DNA of 64,000 bases from Castor canadensis (Eukaryota; Chordata; Mammalia; Rodentia; Castoridae): NCBI RefSeq assembly GCF_047511655.1, contig NC_133386.1:76573501-76637500 (forward strand). The letters are read 5' to 3'. This document shows positions 13,206-24,377 of the stretch, piece after piece. Position numbers and translations under genes: made by a program. Below the pieces are notes generated by a model. It searched no databases. It had not been told where the DNA came from and saw nothing but the letters and a program-made list of their open reading frames with translations. Each line of letters opens with the position of its first letter. Position 1 is the stretch's first letter.

Positions 13206-13894
13206 TATCTGTAGGAATGCCTTCCTGGTTATATTGGTAGCTCTTGAAGGCTTACAGTTAAGGAACATTGACATCAAATGTGAACAAATTGCACATATCA
13301 GGTGCTCAAAAAATATCTTCCTTGGTTAATTATATGGAGCTTTTCTTCAGTGTAAAGTAAACCATTTTTTTTCCACATAAAAGATTCATTGTTTACAATA
13401 ATAAGAAGAGTGCCTTTCTGATGATGGTCGGACAAAAGTCATGTACCAACCTGTGCAACATGGAGGACACAGATGTTGTCTCAGGTTACAAACAAAAAGA
13501 GGTTTAGGAACACAAGAAATGTACCATTGCATTCTTCCTAACTTAAATGAACACTCTTGTGACTTGTTGAACCATCTTAATATTTTAGCTTTTTTTCTCT
13601 GGCATGATGTCCTTCTCATCTAGATCCTTAGGGTAGTGGAAGGGGGGGATTGGAATGGAGCCTTCAACAAGCTGGAAGCATGTGTGCTTAAAATGCACTC
13701 TACTGCTATAAACAGGTCTTATTTAGAAAGTGCAGAATGAGTCAAACATCAAGGAAAATGAGTCACAATCCTGATAGTGGAATAACTTTCTATAGCATGT
13801 GTGACAGGCAAGTTGAGCCTTTTAAGGATGTTTCATTCATTCACTTTCTCGTTCATGGGTGAAGTGTGGATATTAAAACACAGGCCTAACAGGG
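13206..13894. other. Unassigned spacer
   Basis: No gene or repeat recognised. Overlapping ORFs of 60 and 77 codons on opposite strands around 13386-13623 have no domain. Confidence 0.4.
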
Positions 13895-14300
13895 ATGGCT
13901 TTCCTGGGTTTGAATACAAGCCCCATTACTCACTATCTGCGTGAGTTAGGGCAAATTACTTACTCTTTCTGTGCCTTAGTTTCTCTATTATAAAATGAGA
14001 ACAATGAAATGCTTTCCCTCAAAAGAGCTATCCATGGAAGAGTATACCACGAACTATTCTTGGTCACAAGTGGTGGCCTTCCTAGGGTCAAAGGGACATC
14101 CCTAAATCCTCTGCAATAAGCACACAGGATTGTGAGCTATGGGGAGTCCTGCATTTTGCAGTATGATAGTCCTTAGGAACATACAAAATATCCTTACAGT
14201 GTGGTACTGCTGTGATGATTAAATGCACGAATACATCTTAATCTCTATGTACAGTACCTGGAACATAGTCAGTATCCACGCTCATTGAACATTTCCTTTT
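13895..14300 (+). mobile_element. MIR SINE, interrupted
   Basis: The 5' and core parts are visible at about 13895-14025 ('tcctgggtttgaatacaag', 'agggcaaattacttactc', 'gtgccttagtttctc'), and a 3' part at about 14195-14300 ('gatgattaaatgcacg', 'agtacctggaacatagtcag'). About 165 bp of unrelated sequence lies between them, so the MIR was probably split by another insertion that I cannot name. Confidence 0.65.
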
Positions 14301-14801
14301 GCCTTCACACCTAGCCCTTGAATGCCCATGGCATGGTATGCTAGTTATTATTCATGGTGCTTTTTTGGTCAATGTTCAATCCAATTAACTTTGCTTTTCA
14401 CTTAGGGGGCTTTCAGTCCTACTGTCTTAGTTCTTTAAGGCAATTGAAACAAAATAGTTTCAAAAGATATTTTACAAACAACAGAAATTTATTGCTACAG
14501 CTCCAGAGGCTGGAAAGTACAAGGTGAAGGTGTCAGCAGGTTGGTGCTGGATGAGGGCCTGTTCTTCATAGACAGTGCTTCTATGATATGATTCATAGAT
14601 TTGTCCTTCTATCACCTAATCTACCAACTACTTTTTTTTAATGAGAACTTATTTTCCTAGGCCTTTGTAGCTTTAGGAAACAAAAAATCTACTTGAACTG
14701 CTGCTCCTGATGCCACGAGACAGATTTCTTCTTCAGTGGTTATAGATTCTTCAAGATCAACTTTGAATTGTCTGTTTTCTTAGGACTCTAAAAGGTGGCT
14801 G
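14301..14801. other. Unassigned spacer
   Basis: No confidently recognised feature. The stretch before 14802 contains short MaLR-like phrases, but not enough for a call. Confidence 0.35.
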
Positions 14802-14849
14802 TGTTAGTCAGTTTTTCATCACTGTAATAAAAAATTTGAGATAATCAAC

Positions 14850-15438
14850 AGTTTGGGTCTCAACTGATCCCACAAAACCCATATGCTAGAGACTTTGGCT
14901 CTGTTGGGAGATGGTGGAGCCTTTAGGAGATTGGGCCGAGAAGAAGGAAGTTAGTTCATTGGGAGGTGTGCTTTTGAAGGAGTTATTGGGACCCTGGTCT
15001 CCTGTTCTCATTCTGTTTTTGCTTCCCATCTGCTATGAGGTGAAGAGGTTTCTTTCACCATGCACTTCTGCTATGAGACACAGTTTTGCTCCAGGCCAAA
15101 AGCAATATGGCCAAGAGACCATGGACTAAAACTTATGAACCTGTGAGTCAAAATAAATCTTTCCTGTGATCTTAGCTATGGTGGGAAGCCCTAAAATAGG
15201 AGGATCCCAGTTCAGGCTGGCCTGGGCAAAAAAGCAAGATCCTGTCTCCAAAGTAAACAGAACAAAAGGGGTTGGAGGCATAACTCAAGTGGTGGAGCGC
15301 CTGCAAGTGCAAACAAAGCCCTGAGTCCAAATCTCAGGACCACCAAAAAAAAAAAAAAAAAAAAAAAAAGAAGTCTTTTCTTCTTTTAAGTTGATTTTTT
15401 CAGCTATTTTGTCACAGAAATGGAAAGCTGACTAACAT
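14850..15438 (+). mobile_element. MaLR-type solo LTR inserted in an opposite LTR
   Basis: Plus-strand MaLR-like LTR: 'tttgggtctcaactgatccc', 'tgttgggagatggtggagcc', 'gtgagtcaaaataaatcttt', and the family end 'ggaaagctgactaaca'. It lies inside the minus-strand LTR and is itself split by a composite SINE at about 15164-15369. The canonical TG start is not clear, so the 5' edge is approximate. Confidence 0.7.
15164..15369 (+). mobile_element. Composite SINE (B1-like + dID), 5' truncated
   Basis: A B1/7SL-like monomer ('aggctggcctgggcaaaaaa', 'gatcctgtctcc') is followed by a tRNA-like unit ('actcaagtggtggagcgcc', 'gccctgagtccaaatctc') and a long A tail (about 15346-15369). It splits the plus-strand LTR between 'aataaatcttt' and 'cttcttttaagttgat'. 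Copies with the same parts occur elsewhere in the window. Confidence 0.8.
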
Positions 15439-15756
15439 ATCAACTTAAAAAGAGGAAAGGTTTATTTCGTCTCACAGTTTTGGAGGTCCATAATTGGTTC
15501 TTTCCACTGCTTTGGGACCTGTGCAAGGCAGTACAACATGGTGGGAGTGCAGGACAGTGGAAACTGTTTTTTGTGGTGGTCAGGAAGTGAAAAGAGAGAG
15601 AAGGAGACTGTAATCTCATAATCTCTTTTGATGGCATGTCCCCAAAGACCTAAAACCTCTAACTAGATTTTACTTTTTACAGTTTCCACCAGCTGTAGAC
15701 CAATTGTTGAACACATGGGCCTTTGGCAGGGGGCATTCCAGATCTAAGGTACAGCA

Positions 15757-16634
15757 GTGGCCTACCTCTTACAGCTTGTATCTGACATTCCCTCACTCAA
15801 CGTGATTTTATCCATTATCTTCCATATGTCAACTGCCATGGTTGGCTAAACTTTGGGGCCATTTGGTGAAGATCCTCTTGTGCCTCACTGGGATGTCTTC
15901 TTATACACAGTAACAAGTTGAGGCTCAAGACCTCTTCTACTTCAGGAGAACACCCATCAGGTCCATTTACTCTGAAGGCTGTGATTCACCATATTATATA
16001 GAATGGAGAAAGAACAGTGATCCATGTAAGAAGTATATGGGGGATGTGAACCTCACTTTACAGGTTCATCCTTTTAGAGCATGATCCTTTTATACCAATG
16101 TTTTTTGGTATAAAAAACAAGCCCATGACACTTTACCTAGAAGTCATACTGATTCTCTATTGTGGCCAGGAAGTGAACATGTGGAGAGTATTTCCTTCTG
16201 TAGCACTAATTCCCAAATCAGAGGTGGTTAACTTTTAATCCTTGATTTTTAAAATGCCATAATTTAACTACATTTTAGTGATACAAAACATAGCATATTA
16301 CACCTCAAAGTGGTATCCAATAAAGACAATTTGACAAACTGAGATTTTAGGAAATATAATAAGTGTGTAAATAAAAAAAGCACACCGTCCTAAATAATAA
16401 ACTGAAATGTTTCCTTTTTGTCATCTTTATTCAGCCAAAAAAAAAAAAAACAAAAAAACCCCAAAGGTATGACGTGTACTCACAGTTTTACTAATATAAA
16501 CCTCAAATGATTGCTCTTACACTTTTGGTATTATAATTTTCTGATAGAATAAAGTTAACAAACAAATCCAAAACAAAAAAAATTCCTATTATTGTCTTAA
16601 TTTGTTTTTTACTTTTATTAATGGTCATTCTCAC
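15757..16634. other. Unassigned spacer
   Basis: No gene or named repeat recognised; an A-rich patch lies at about 16436-16465. Confidence 0.4.
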
Positions 16635-16718
16635 CTTTTTTGTTGGACTGGGATTGGAACTCAGGAGTTTGTACTTGCAAAGCAGGCACTGTACCACTAG
16701 AGCCACACCTCCAGTCCA
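16635..16718 (-). mobile_element. dID-type tRNA-derived SINE
   Basis: The minus strand reads 'ggaggtgtggctctagtgg', then 'tgagttccaatcccagtcc' with an A-rich end: the box A-like and box B-like pol III promoter parts of a dID unit. Direct repeats cattctcac at 16626-16634 and 16719-16727 are its target-site duplication. Confidence 0.85.
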
Positions 16719-17146
16719 CATTCTCACTTCTTCCACGTCTACAGTTCCTGCTGATGCATATAACTGATTTATAACTGTTTTTGTGTGTATATCGTATTTC
16801 TGTGTACCAAGCTATAGTGTTTTCATTTGATTTTCAAATTTAAGACATTTCTACTGATTTTCAGTTATTAAAAATGAGGGTTTTGCTCTCTTTTCACCCA
16901 CATCCACTTTACAACACACTGAAATGTGTGCATGTGTTTGTGTGCACATGCATGCATACACACATACACACATGATCCCTTTATTCTTACAAATACTGTT
17001 AGCTCTAATTTGGACTGGACTACTATTTTTGTTTTATGGGTACAATATATTGTTTTTCTGTGAGTATTATTCAAAAATACTTTATTTTAAATAGCTTTTA
17101 TGAAATCTTCTTTTTGTGCATTGTTTTTTTGCCCCCATATGATTTT

Positions 17147-17241
17147 TGTGTGTGTGTGTGTGTGTGCAGTGTTGGGAATCAAACCCAGAGCCTTGCACAT
17201 GCTAGGCAAGTTCTCTACCACTGAGCTACATCCTCTGCTCT
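17147..17241 (-). mobile_element. ID SINE with (CA)n tail
   Basis: The minus strand carries the ID core related to tRNA-Ala: 'gatgtagctcagtggtagag', 'cttgcctagcatgtgcaagg', 'gggtttgattcccaacactg', then a (CA)n tail. Box A and box B are readable. 'ccatatgattt' before the tail and 'ccatgtgaattc' after 17241 are a plausible degraded target duplication. Confidence 0.88.
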
Positions 17242-18691
17242 CCATGTGAATTCAAACTGTTTTTTTGGCCTTTGTGTTTTCATATTAGAAGTTCAGAGAG
17301 TCATGACTTTTTAATGTTTAAGGGTATATTGGATACTACAGAGTAAGGGTAAACTCTGCACATGGAGCTGAGGCCAACTGTGGGCTGAAGATCAGGGTGA
17401 CTTGTGGGGTTATTTCAATGGGACAAAATTCAATGTCAGTATCTTTAGGCCTTTTTTCCTGGGCTATTTAAATTCCCTAGAGAAGGACATTACAGTATCT
17501 AACAGGAGGAAATAGTACAGGTGTCTGGGGGCATATGTGGATAGAGAGCCAGAGAACAGAAGCTATTACTAATACTTTTACTTAACTATGTGCTTTCCCC
17601 GTCTTTATCTAGGTCTGATGTTTTTCAGCTAAGAGCTCTTTTCCATTACATTCTCTGGAGGATAAATTCTCATTTTCTGCCATGGTAAGGAACAACAGTC
17701 ACCGGCTCTTGCTACTGGAGGAGGTATTTAGAAATCTCATACAGACTGTCAGTCAATACTGCTTCTATTAGTTTTACCTTCACCCCCATTTCCACCAGGC
17801 TTGGGGGCTACCAATTCCCAAGACTCATTTGGTTTCAGTGGCACAAATCTTGTTTATTTTTGTTTTTCCTTCTGTGGATTTAGCTGTTTACTTCTTAGGG
17901 ATGTTAACTCTATTGCACAAATTTGTTTGCTCTCTAGCATGTAGAATTTTGAGTCTAACTTCTCCTCTATTCTCTTGGTCCTATGGGTTTATAATTTAAA
18001 AACATCCTTTCTGTCATTTTAGTAGAATTTTTAGAGGGGACAGAGATAATACAACAAGCTTCCATCCTTAGACGTAAATACCCATTTCCTATCTTCATAT
18101 TTCTCTGAAATATTTTGAATGAAACTGATTAATTTCAGTATTCATTAGAACTCTCACATTTTCTATTTAGTTTTTTAACTAAAATTTCGATGTTCTTCAA
18201 TTTTTACATTTCCTTTTAAAATGGGACTTAATATGGGAAACACGACACATTGAGCAAATTATAGATTGAAAGTTAGAGAGCACACAAGAGATGCTATGTA
18301 TTTTGTACCCTGTAATATTTTGTGGTAGAAACAGCAAAAACTTGAATCCCTATCCTGCCTCTGGTATTTAGTATCAGAATCAAACAAACCCTTTTGAAGT
18401 TTCTTTAAAATACTCATGAAAACTCCATATTGTATTTAGCTAAAGGTAAGATTGAGTAGAGATAGATGTAGGATACCCAGCAAAGCCTGGTACTTTGCTA
18501 GTACACAGTAGAAGTTTGTTTTCTTCTCTGGCACCAGGAGGAAGAGAGAAAGTGATGGCACCTCTCATAGAAAGTAGAAAAGACTGGGGCTAGGTGATGT
18601 TCCTTATTGCTGAAGGTTCTCTACTATTCTCTGGAGCCCATACTTGCTCCTGTGGACTTTATGTGTTTTCTATTTTACTAAAGAATACAGG
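17242..18691. other. Unassigned non-coding sequence
   Basis: No exon, RNA gene or repeat recognised. AT-rich in the 18100-18450 part. Confidence 0.45.
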
Positions 18692-18988
18692 AGTAGGGCA
18701 CAGTGACTCACACCTATAATCTCAGCTTCTCAGGAGACAAAGATCGGGGGAGGATGGTAGTATGAGGCCAGCCCATGCAAAAAGTTCTCAAGACCCCATC
18801 TCAACCATTGGCTCGGCGCAGTGGTATACGCCTGTCATCCCAGCAACAGCAGGAAGTATAAATAGGAGGATGGCAGTCCAGGCTGACCAATGCATAAAAG
18901 TAATTCCTAAAGTAGAAACAGCTGGGGTGCTCAAGTGGTAGAGTACCTTCCTAGCAAACATTAGGCCCCACTACCACCAAAAAAAAAA
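18692..18988 (+). mobile_element. Three-part composite SINE
   Basis: Three modules in one orientation: a first B1/7SL-like monomer (18695-18812, 'agtgactcacacctataatc'), a second, different B1-like monomer (18813-18920, 'agtggtatacgcctgtcatcc'), and a tRNA-like dID unit (18921-18975, 'gtgctcaagtggtagag') with an A tail. The flanks aaagaatacagg (18680-18691) and aaagaatttagg (18989-19000) form a target-site duplication with two mismatches, so the three parts moved as one unit. Confidence 0.82.
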
Positions 18989-19000
18989 AAAGAATTTAGG

Positions 19001-19715
19001 AAAAGAAGGCCTGGAAAACCAGAGATCTAGCTGGTGATAAACAAGAAGAAAAGAAAAAGAAAAAAAAAAGGAGAGAAGGATAAAGCAAAGAACACATTGA
19101 TAGATGTATTGTTAACAAAAGTGGCAGTGGTGGAACATCTGTTCAGCCCAAGCACTAACACACAGAGTAAAAACATGCAGCTTCTAAATTAATTTTAAAT
19201 CCAAGGAGAAAACAAATCCAACTTTCCTGACTCAGGGGTGACTATCTGGGTAGCATATTGTATATTTTTCTTCTTCTTGGATCTTCTTTCTCTATTGCCT
19301 GGCTCTGAAGACCCATTAGACCTCTCACTAGAGGAATGAGAAGATGAAGATAAATAAAAGAGGCTGAAACTTGAAACAATCCTTTCAGATCATGTCTGGT
19401 AACTCTGGTAAAAATGTGATAATGAGGAAGGCAAATGAGATTTCTTGATCATCAGTGGAATTAAGATACACCTGCTTACCCAGTCTTCATTACTGGGTAT
19501 AATTGTGAGTTGGTTGCATCTCAGTAACTTAAATAAATGATCTATATCTGTAAGTAAGAAAATCTAGGACTGAATTTAAAAGTTGGATCATTTTCAAAAT
19601 TTTGAGTTGTCAGATTTTAGTTGTCATTGTGGAAGAACAAAAAGAGCAGCAAAGGAAGGTAACTTGTTACAGGAGATAAAAGCTATTGAGAAAAATGTTA
19701 AGTGAGACTCTGTCA
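19001..19715. other. Unassigned spacer
   Basis: No gene recognised. The last bases before 19716 ('gtgagactctgtcaagaaag') look like the end of a B1-type SINE whose tail became the following microsatellite. Confidence 0.4.
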
Positions 19716-19847
19716 AGAAAGAAAGGAAGGAAGGAAGGAAAGAAGGGAGGGAGGGAGGGAGTGAGAAAGGAAGGAAGGAAGGAAGGAAGGAAGGAAGGAA
19801 GGAAGGAAGGAAGGAAGGAAGGAAGGAAGGAAGGAAGGAAGGAAAGA
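19716..19847. repeat. (GGAA)n microsatellite
   Basis: About 130 bp of GGAA repeats, with an impure left part (gaaag, ggga units) and a pure right part of about 19 uninterrupted units. Lys/Gly/Arg/Glu-rich plus-strand and Pro/Ser/Phe-rich minus-strand ORFs over it are artefacts of the repeat. It probably grew from a SINE tail. Confidence 0.95.
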
Positions 19848-19984
19848 ATAGATAGAGTTTTGCAGTTTTGCCTGGAACTGGCTTCAGATGAAATCTTCCT
19901 GCCAACACCTCCCTCATAGCAACACCTCCCTCACCTCATTGCAGAAGTGAGCCATGATGCCAGGACTTTTCTTTGTTTTATCTT

Positions 19985-21540
19985 TGTAATACATTTGTAT
20001 ATACTTAAGTAATATGTTGTTCTTGACCTTTAAACAGATGCAACTCTATTGTATACATTCTCCAGTAAGTCTTTTTTCCCCACTCAACATTGTATCATTG
20101 ATGCACAATTTGTTAATTTTCATTGCTGTATAACATTCCATTTTATGACTATATTATACTAACATTGTTGAGTTGCTTTTTTTCTCTGATACTTTGTGAT
20201 CATCATGCATGTCTCAAGGGAAACCCATGAAGAGAATTCCTAGCTTATAAGGAATATGCACAGTCACTATTCCTATGTAATCCCATTTTTCAAAGTGCTA
20301 ATAACATTTTACCCTCTGCCAACAGTTTATTAGTTAGCATTGCTCATATTCTTGCCAATCCTTGGTATTGCAAGATTTAAAAATTTTTACTAATTTGGTA
20401 GATGTGAAGTAATATCTTATTGTATTTTAAATTTGTATTTCTTTTTTTCTTTTTTAGTGGCACTGGGGTTTCTCATACTTGCTAGGTAGGCACTCTTACT
20501 GCTTGAGCCACTTCACCAGCCCTAAATTTGTATTTCTTGATTACTAAATTAGGTGAAAGCCATTTCAAACTTCTGTTGGAGGTTTAATTTCTCCTTTTGA
20601 AGGACTTTTCCAAGTCTTTTGTGCATCTTTCCCTTTGCCAGTGTTTTTGTTAATGATTTGTAGAAGTTCTTTATATATCTTTGATACAAATCCTTTTTTG
20701 TTAATAGAAATTGGAAATATCTTTTCCTACTCTGTGGATTACCTTTTAACTTCTTCAGGGTGTTTTTATCATGAATAACTTCCCACTGTTCCTTTTCTAA
20801 ATTCTTGATCCATAGAGTTCATTATTAGTGAAATAAAGTGGTTATTATTTTAGAACCATATGTTTGGAGAATTCTCCTTTAATTTCTCTAATTAAAATTT
20901 ATATTTTTTCCAACAGAAGTCTCAGACTTCTGTTAGTTTGATTCTGAATTATTTTGTAATATTAGATGTTATAAATATAATTTATTTACATGTGTATTGA
21001 TTATGGAATATATTGTTTTATTTTGTTTTCTAATACATTGCTAATTGAATTTATTTTTTAAAAATTGACTATGTATACAGCAATCTTATTTAGTTTTCTT
21101 TTAATCAAAAACATCTCTGCATGCATTTTTTGGATTTTCTACATGAACAACCATCACCTATAAATGTGGCCAATATTGTTTCTTCCTTTTAAATGCATGT
21201 AAACTATGGGAATTTTGTATTTTTTCTTGCAAAACTCTTATTCAAGACCTCCAAAACAATGCTGATTAGAAGCAGTAATAGCCAACAACCTCATTTTGTT
21301 TCTGATTTGAAAGACCAATGTTAAAGAAAGATATGTTATTTATTGTAGGTTAAGCAAGTTATTTTTTATTTTTAGTTTACTAGGAATTTTTTAATTAAAT
21401 GTTTTAAAATTATTTAATGTTTATTCTGCATGCATTGAGATGTCTCTATGCTTTCTATATATTTCTGGATTGGATTCAAAATTCTTTACTTAGGCTCTTT
21501 ATGCCTTTCAAAGGTTTATTTTATATTGCTCCATTGCTTT
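19985..21540 (-). mobile_element. Ancient L1 (L1-A), 3' part of ORF2
   Basis: The plus strand reads as the reverse complement of a diverged L1 ORF2 3' half: the 'cattccattttatgactat' region, 'ctgccaacagtttattag', 'gtagatgtgaagtaatatcttattg', 'gtagaagttctttatatatctttgataca', then 'cttttcctactctgtggatt' (about 20150-20745). Further right the match fades into AT-rich sequence up to the 3' end of L1-B at 21543. A later diverged L1 block in the same orientation (39427-40625) may be its 5' continuation. No ORF survives. Confidence 0.65.
20444..20522 (-). mobile_element. dID-type SINE inside L1-A
   Basis: The minus strand reads 'gggctggtgaagtggctcaagc', 'cctacctagcaagtatgag', then 'ccccagtgccact' and an A-rich tail. 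The flanks taaatttgtatttctt at 20428-20443 and 20523-20538 are a perfect 16-bp target-site duplication. Confidence 0.92.
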
Positions 21541-21542
21541 CT

Positions 21543-24090
21543 TTTTTATGCTTTTTAATTGGCACATATTAATTGTACAAGGTGTTTCATTGTGATATTT
21601 CCATACATACATATAATGAATAAAATTCACCCCTTCTCTTTCTCTTCCTTATGCCCTCTCCCACCTTTTAAAACAATTTAACAGGTTTCATTATTCTGTT
21701 TTCATACATGCATATGAAGTACTTTGATCATCTTCACTTCTTGACTTATCTTCTTCTTTCTCCCTCTCCCCCATCACTGGTTCTTATCCTTAAACCGTCC
21801 CTGCTTTACACGCATATCATTCTTTTTTTTCTAGGTCTAGATTCCATATAGGAGGACATGTGATATTTGTCTTCCTCAGTCTAGATCATTTTTTGTAACA
21901 TGATGATCTTCAGTTCCATCCATTTTCCAGAAGATGACATAATTTTATTCTTCTTTATGGCTGAATAATACCCCATTGTGTGTGTGTATACATATATATG
22001 TGTGTCACATTTTCTTCACCTGTTGATGGGCACCAAAGCTGAATCTATAACTTGGTTATTGTGAATAGTGCTGTTATAAACATGGGTGTGCTGGCATCTA
22101 TATTGTATGTTGATTTGCATTCCTTTGGAAATGGTATAGAAGGATCATATGGTAATTCTCTTTGTAGTTTTTAGCCAAACCTCCTTCCTGATTTCCATAG
22201 TGGCTGGACTAATTTACATTCCAACCAACAGCAGATAAGTGTTCCTTTTCTCAGCATCTTTACTAGCATTTGTTATTGTTAGTTGTTTTGATGATTGTTC
22301 TTTTGACTGGGGTGAAATGGAATCTCTAATTTTGATTTGCATTTCATTTATTGCTAAGGGTGTTGAACACTTCTTCATGTGTTTATTGGCCATTGGTACT
22401 TCTTTTGAGAGCTGTCTGTTAGCCAGGTGCCAGGGGCTCATGCCTATAATCCTGCTACTCAAGAGACAGAGAACCATCTGTTCAATTCATTGGCCTGCTT
22501 ATTAATTGGATTATTTGCTCTTCTGGTGTTTAATTTTTGCAGCTGTTTACATATTGTGGATATTTATCCCTTGTCACATGAATAACTGGCAAGGATTTTC
22601 TACTATTCTGTAGGCTGTCTCTTCATTTTGGTAATTATTTCCTTTGATGTCCAGAGCATTTTAATTTCATGCAGTTCTGTCAATTCTTGCTCTTGAAAGT
22701 TATGCAGGAAGTTGTTGCTTTTGTTTGTATCTTCAAATATCTTCCTCATGTTTTCTTCTGGTAGTTTCAAAGCTTTTAGCCTTATATTGAGGCTTTTGGT
22801 CCATTTTGAGTTTATTTTTGAGCAGGGTAAGAGATAGGGATCTAGTTTTTGTCTCCTATATGTGGATATGTAGTTTTCCTTGTTGAAGAGTCTGTCGTTT
22901 CTCCAACATGTACTTGGTGTCTTTGTCAAGAAAAAGATGGCTATAGCTGTGTGGTCTTAATTTTAGGTTCAGTTGGTGTGTACTCCTGTTTTTGTGCTCA
23001 TGCAGTGCTGTTTTTGTTGCTATGGTTCTGTAGTATAAGTTGAAATCAAGTGTTGTGATACCTTTAGCAATGTTCTTTTTGCTCAGGATGACTTTGGCTA
23101 TTTGGAGTCTTTTGTGCTTCAATATGAATTTCAGGATATTTTTTCTATTTCAGTGAAGAATGTCACTGGAATTTTGATAAGATTGAATCAAATCTGTAGA
23201 TCACTTTCAGTTACAGCCATTTTCAAAATGTTAATTCTGCCAATCTACAAATTTGGAAGGTATTTTTATATTCTAGTGTTTTAAATTTCTTTTTTCACAG
23301 CATTTTATAATTTTTCCATTAAAGAACCTTTTTACAAGGCTGGTTATGTTTATCTTTAGGTATTTTATTTGTTTTTGAGGTATTGTTAAGGGGATTTTTT
23401 TCCTGATTTCATTCTCAGCATATTTGTTTTTTGACATATAAAAAAGCCACTGTTTTTGTATGTAGTTTTTTTATTCAGCTACTTTGCTGAAAGTGTTTAT
23501 TGGAACTTAAAGTTTTCTAGTAGAGTCTTTTTGACTCTAAGTGTAGGGTCATATCATCTGCAAATAGGGATAATTTGATTTTTTCTTTCCTATTTGTATC
23601 CTTTTCTCTTGCACTATTGCTCGGTTAAGAACTCAAGGACTACTGAATAAAGGGGGAGGGAGTGAAAACCCTTGTCTCATTCCTGATTTTGGAGAAAATG
23701 TTTTCAATTTTCCTCATTCAGTATATGTTGGATGTAGGTTTGTCATATATAACCTTAGTATGTTGAGTTCTGATACCTTTATTCCTAGTTTCTTCAGAGC
23801 ATTAATCGTGAAAGGATATTCAATTTTGTCAAAGGATTTTTTTCTGCATGTATTGTGATGGTCCTGTGGTTTTTGATCTTGATTCTGTTTATCTGCTGTA
23901 TCACATTTAGTGGCTTAGTGGCTTGGATACTTGAAGATTTCTTGCATCCTTAGAATGAAAACAACTTGATCATGGTGTATGATCTATTTTAATGTATTGT
24001 TGAATTTGCTTTTCAAGTATTTTACTGAAAAATTTTGCATCTACGTTCATCAAGGAAACTGGTCCTTAGTTTTTCATTTGTCTTTTTTTT
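21543..24090 (-). mobile_element. Older L1 (L1-B), 3' segment: ORF2 and 3' UTR
   Basis: The 3' end lies at 21543 with an A-rich tail on the minus strand ('tttttaattggcacatatt' on plus). Going right: 3' UTR to about 21880, the ORF2 C-terminal part ('ggctgaataataccccattgtg', 'ggttattgtgaatagtgctg'), and reverse-transcriptase-region sequence to about 24085. Many stops and frameshifts: the longest surviving minus-strand pieces are about 90-110 codons (22603-22929, 22856-23122). The element resumes at 31438 because L1-Y inserted within it, and its 5' end is at 36052. Confidence 0.85.
22421..22474 (+). mobile_element. SINE fragment inside L1-B
   Basis: About 54 bp matching only the start of the B1-like monomer ('aggggctcatgcctataatcc', 'tgctactcaagagacagag'). 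The L1 sequence is interrupted between 'gagctgtctgtt' and 'ccatctgttcaattcattgg', so the repeated ctgtt-type flank may be its target duplication. Confidence 0.6.
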
Positions 24091-24258
24091 TCCTTCCTTC
24101 CCTTCTTCCCTCCCTCCCTCCCTCCTTCCTTCCTTCCTTTCTTCCTTCCCCTCTCTTTCTTCCTTCCTTCTTTTATTTTTCTTTTTGTGGTACCGGTGCT
24201 TGAATTCAGGGTCTACACCTTGAGTCACTCCACAGACCTTTTTGTGTTAGGTATTTTC
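23963..24258. repeat. Left copy of about 300-bp direct repeat flanking L1-Y
   Basis: It starts 'aacttgatcatggtgtatgatc' (L1-B sequence), crosses the 3' junction of a composite SINE with a (CCTT)n tail, and ends 'gtgttaggtattttc' inside the SINE body. The same order of sequence recurs at 31438-31820, on the other side of L1-Y. The poly(T) of L1-Y begins at the next base (24259), so the repeat ends exactly at the L1-Y 3' junction. Confidence 0.88.
24091..24175. repeat. (CCTT)n/(CCCT)n microsatellite, left copy
   Basis: About 85 bp of impure CCTT/CCCT repeats, the tail of a minus-strand composite SINE. Its counterpart in the right direct repeat is about twice as long (31566-31735). Confidence 0.9.
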
Positions 24259-24311
24259 TTTTTTTTTTATAGTTTTATTATTCATATGTGCATACAAGGC
24301 TTGGGTCATTT

Positions 24312-24377
24312 CTCCCCCCTGCCCCCACCCCCTCCCTTACCACCCACTCTGACCCCTCCCTCTCCCCCCACCCCCTC
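24312..24377 (-). other. G-rich polypurine tract of the L1 3' UTR
   Basis: On the minus strand the 3' UTR has several G runs of 4-6 bases within about 65 bp. Matching tracts lie at about 27939-28000 and 45023-45085 in the other copies of this L1 family. L1 3' UTRs of several mammals are known to carry G-rich polypurine tracts able to form G-quadruplexes; whether this one does is inference. Confidence 0.75.

Larger units (their letters stand above)
14802..15756 (-). mobile_element. MaLR-type solo LTR, split by another LTR
   Basis: On the minus strand this reads as a mammalian-apparent-LTR (ERVL-MaLR) LTR: 5' end at 15756 ('tgctgtaccttagatctgg'), a region near 15480 resembling 'aactgtgagacgaaataaacc', and 3' end at 14802 ('gaaaaactgactaaca'). 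It exists in two pieces, 14802-14849 and 15439-15756, separated by a plus-strand LTR. The hexamer atcaac occurs at both junctions (14844-14849 and 15439-15444), as expected for a short ERV target duplication. No internal retroviral gene is present. Confidence 0.7.

Noticed and set aside
17147..17241. True tRNA-Ala gene
   Set aside because: No full cloverleaf; the 3' (CA)n tail, flanking near-repeats and core match an ID SINE.
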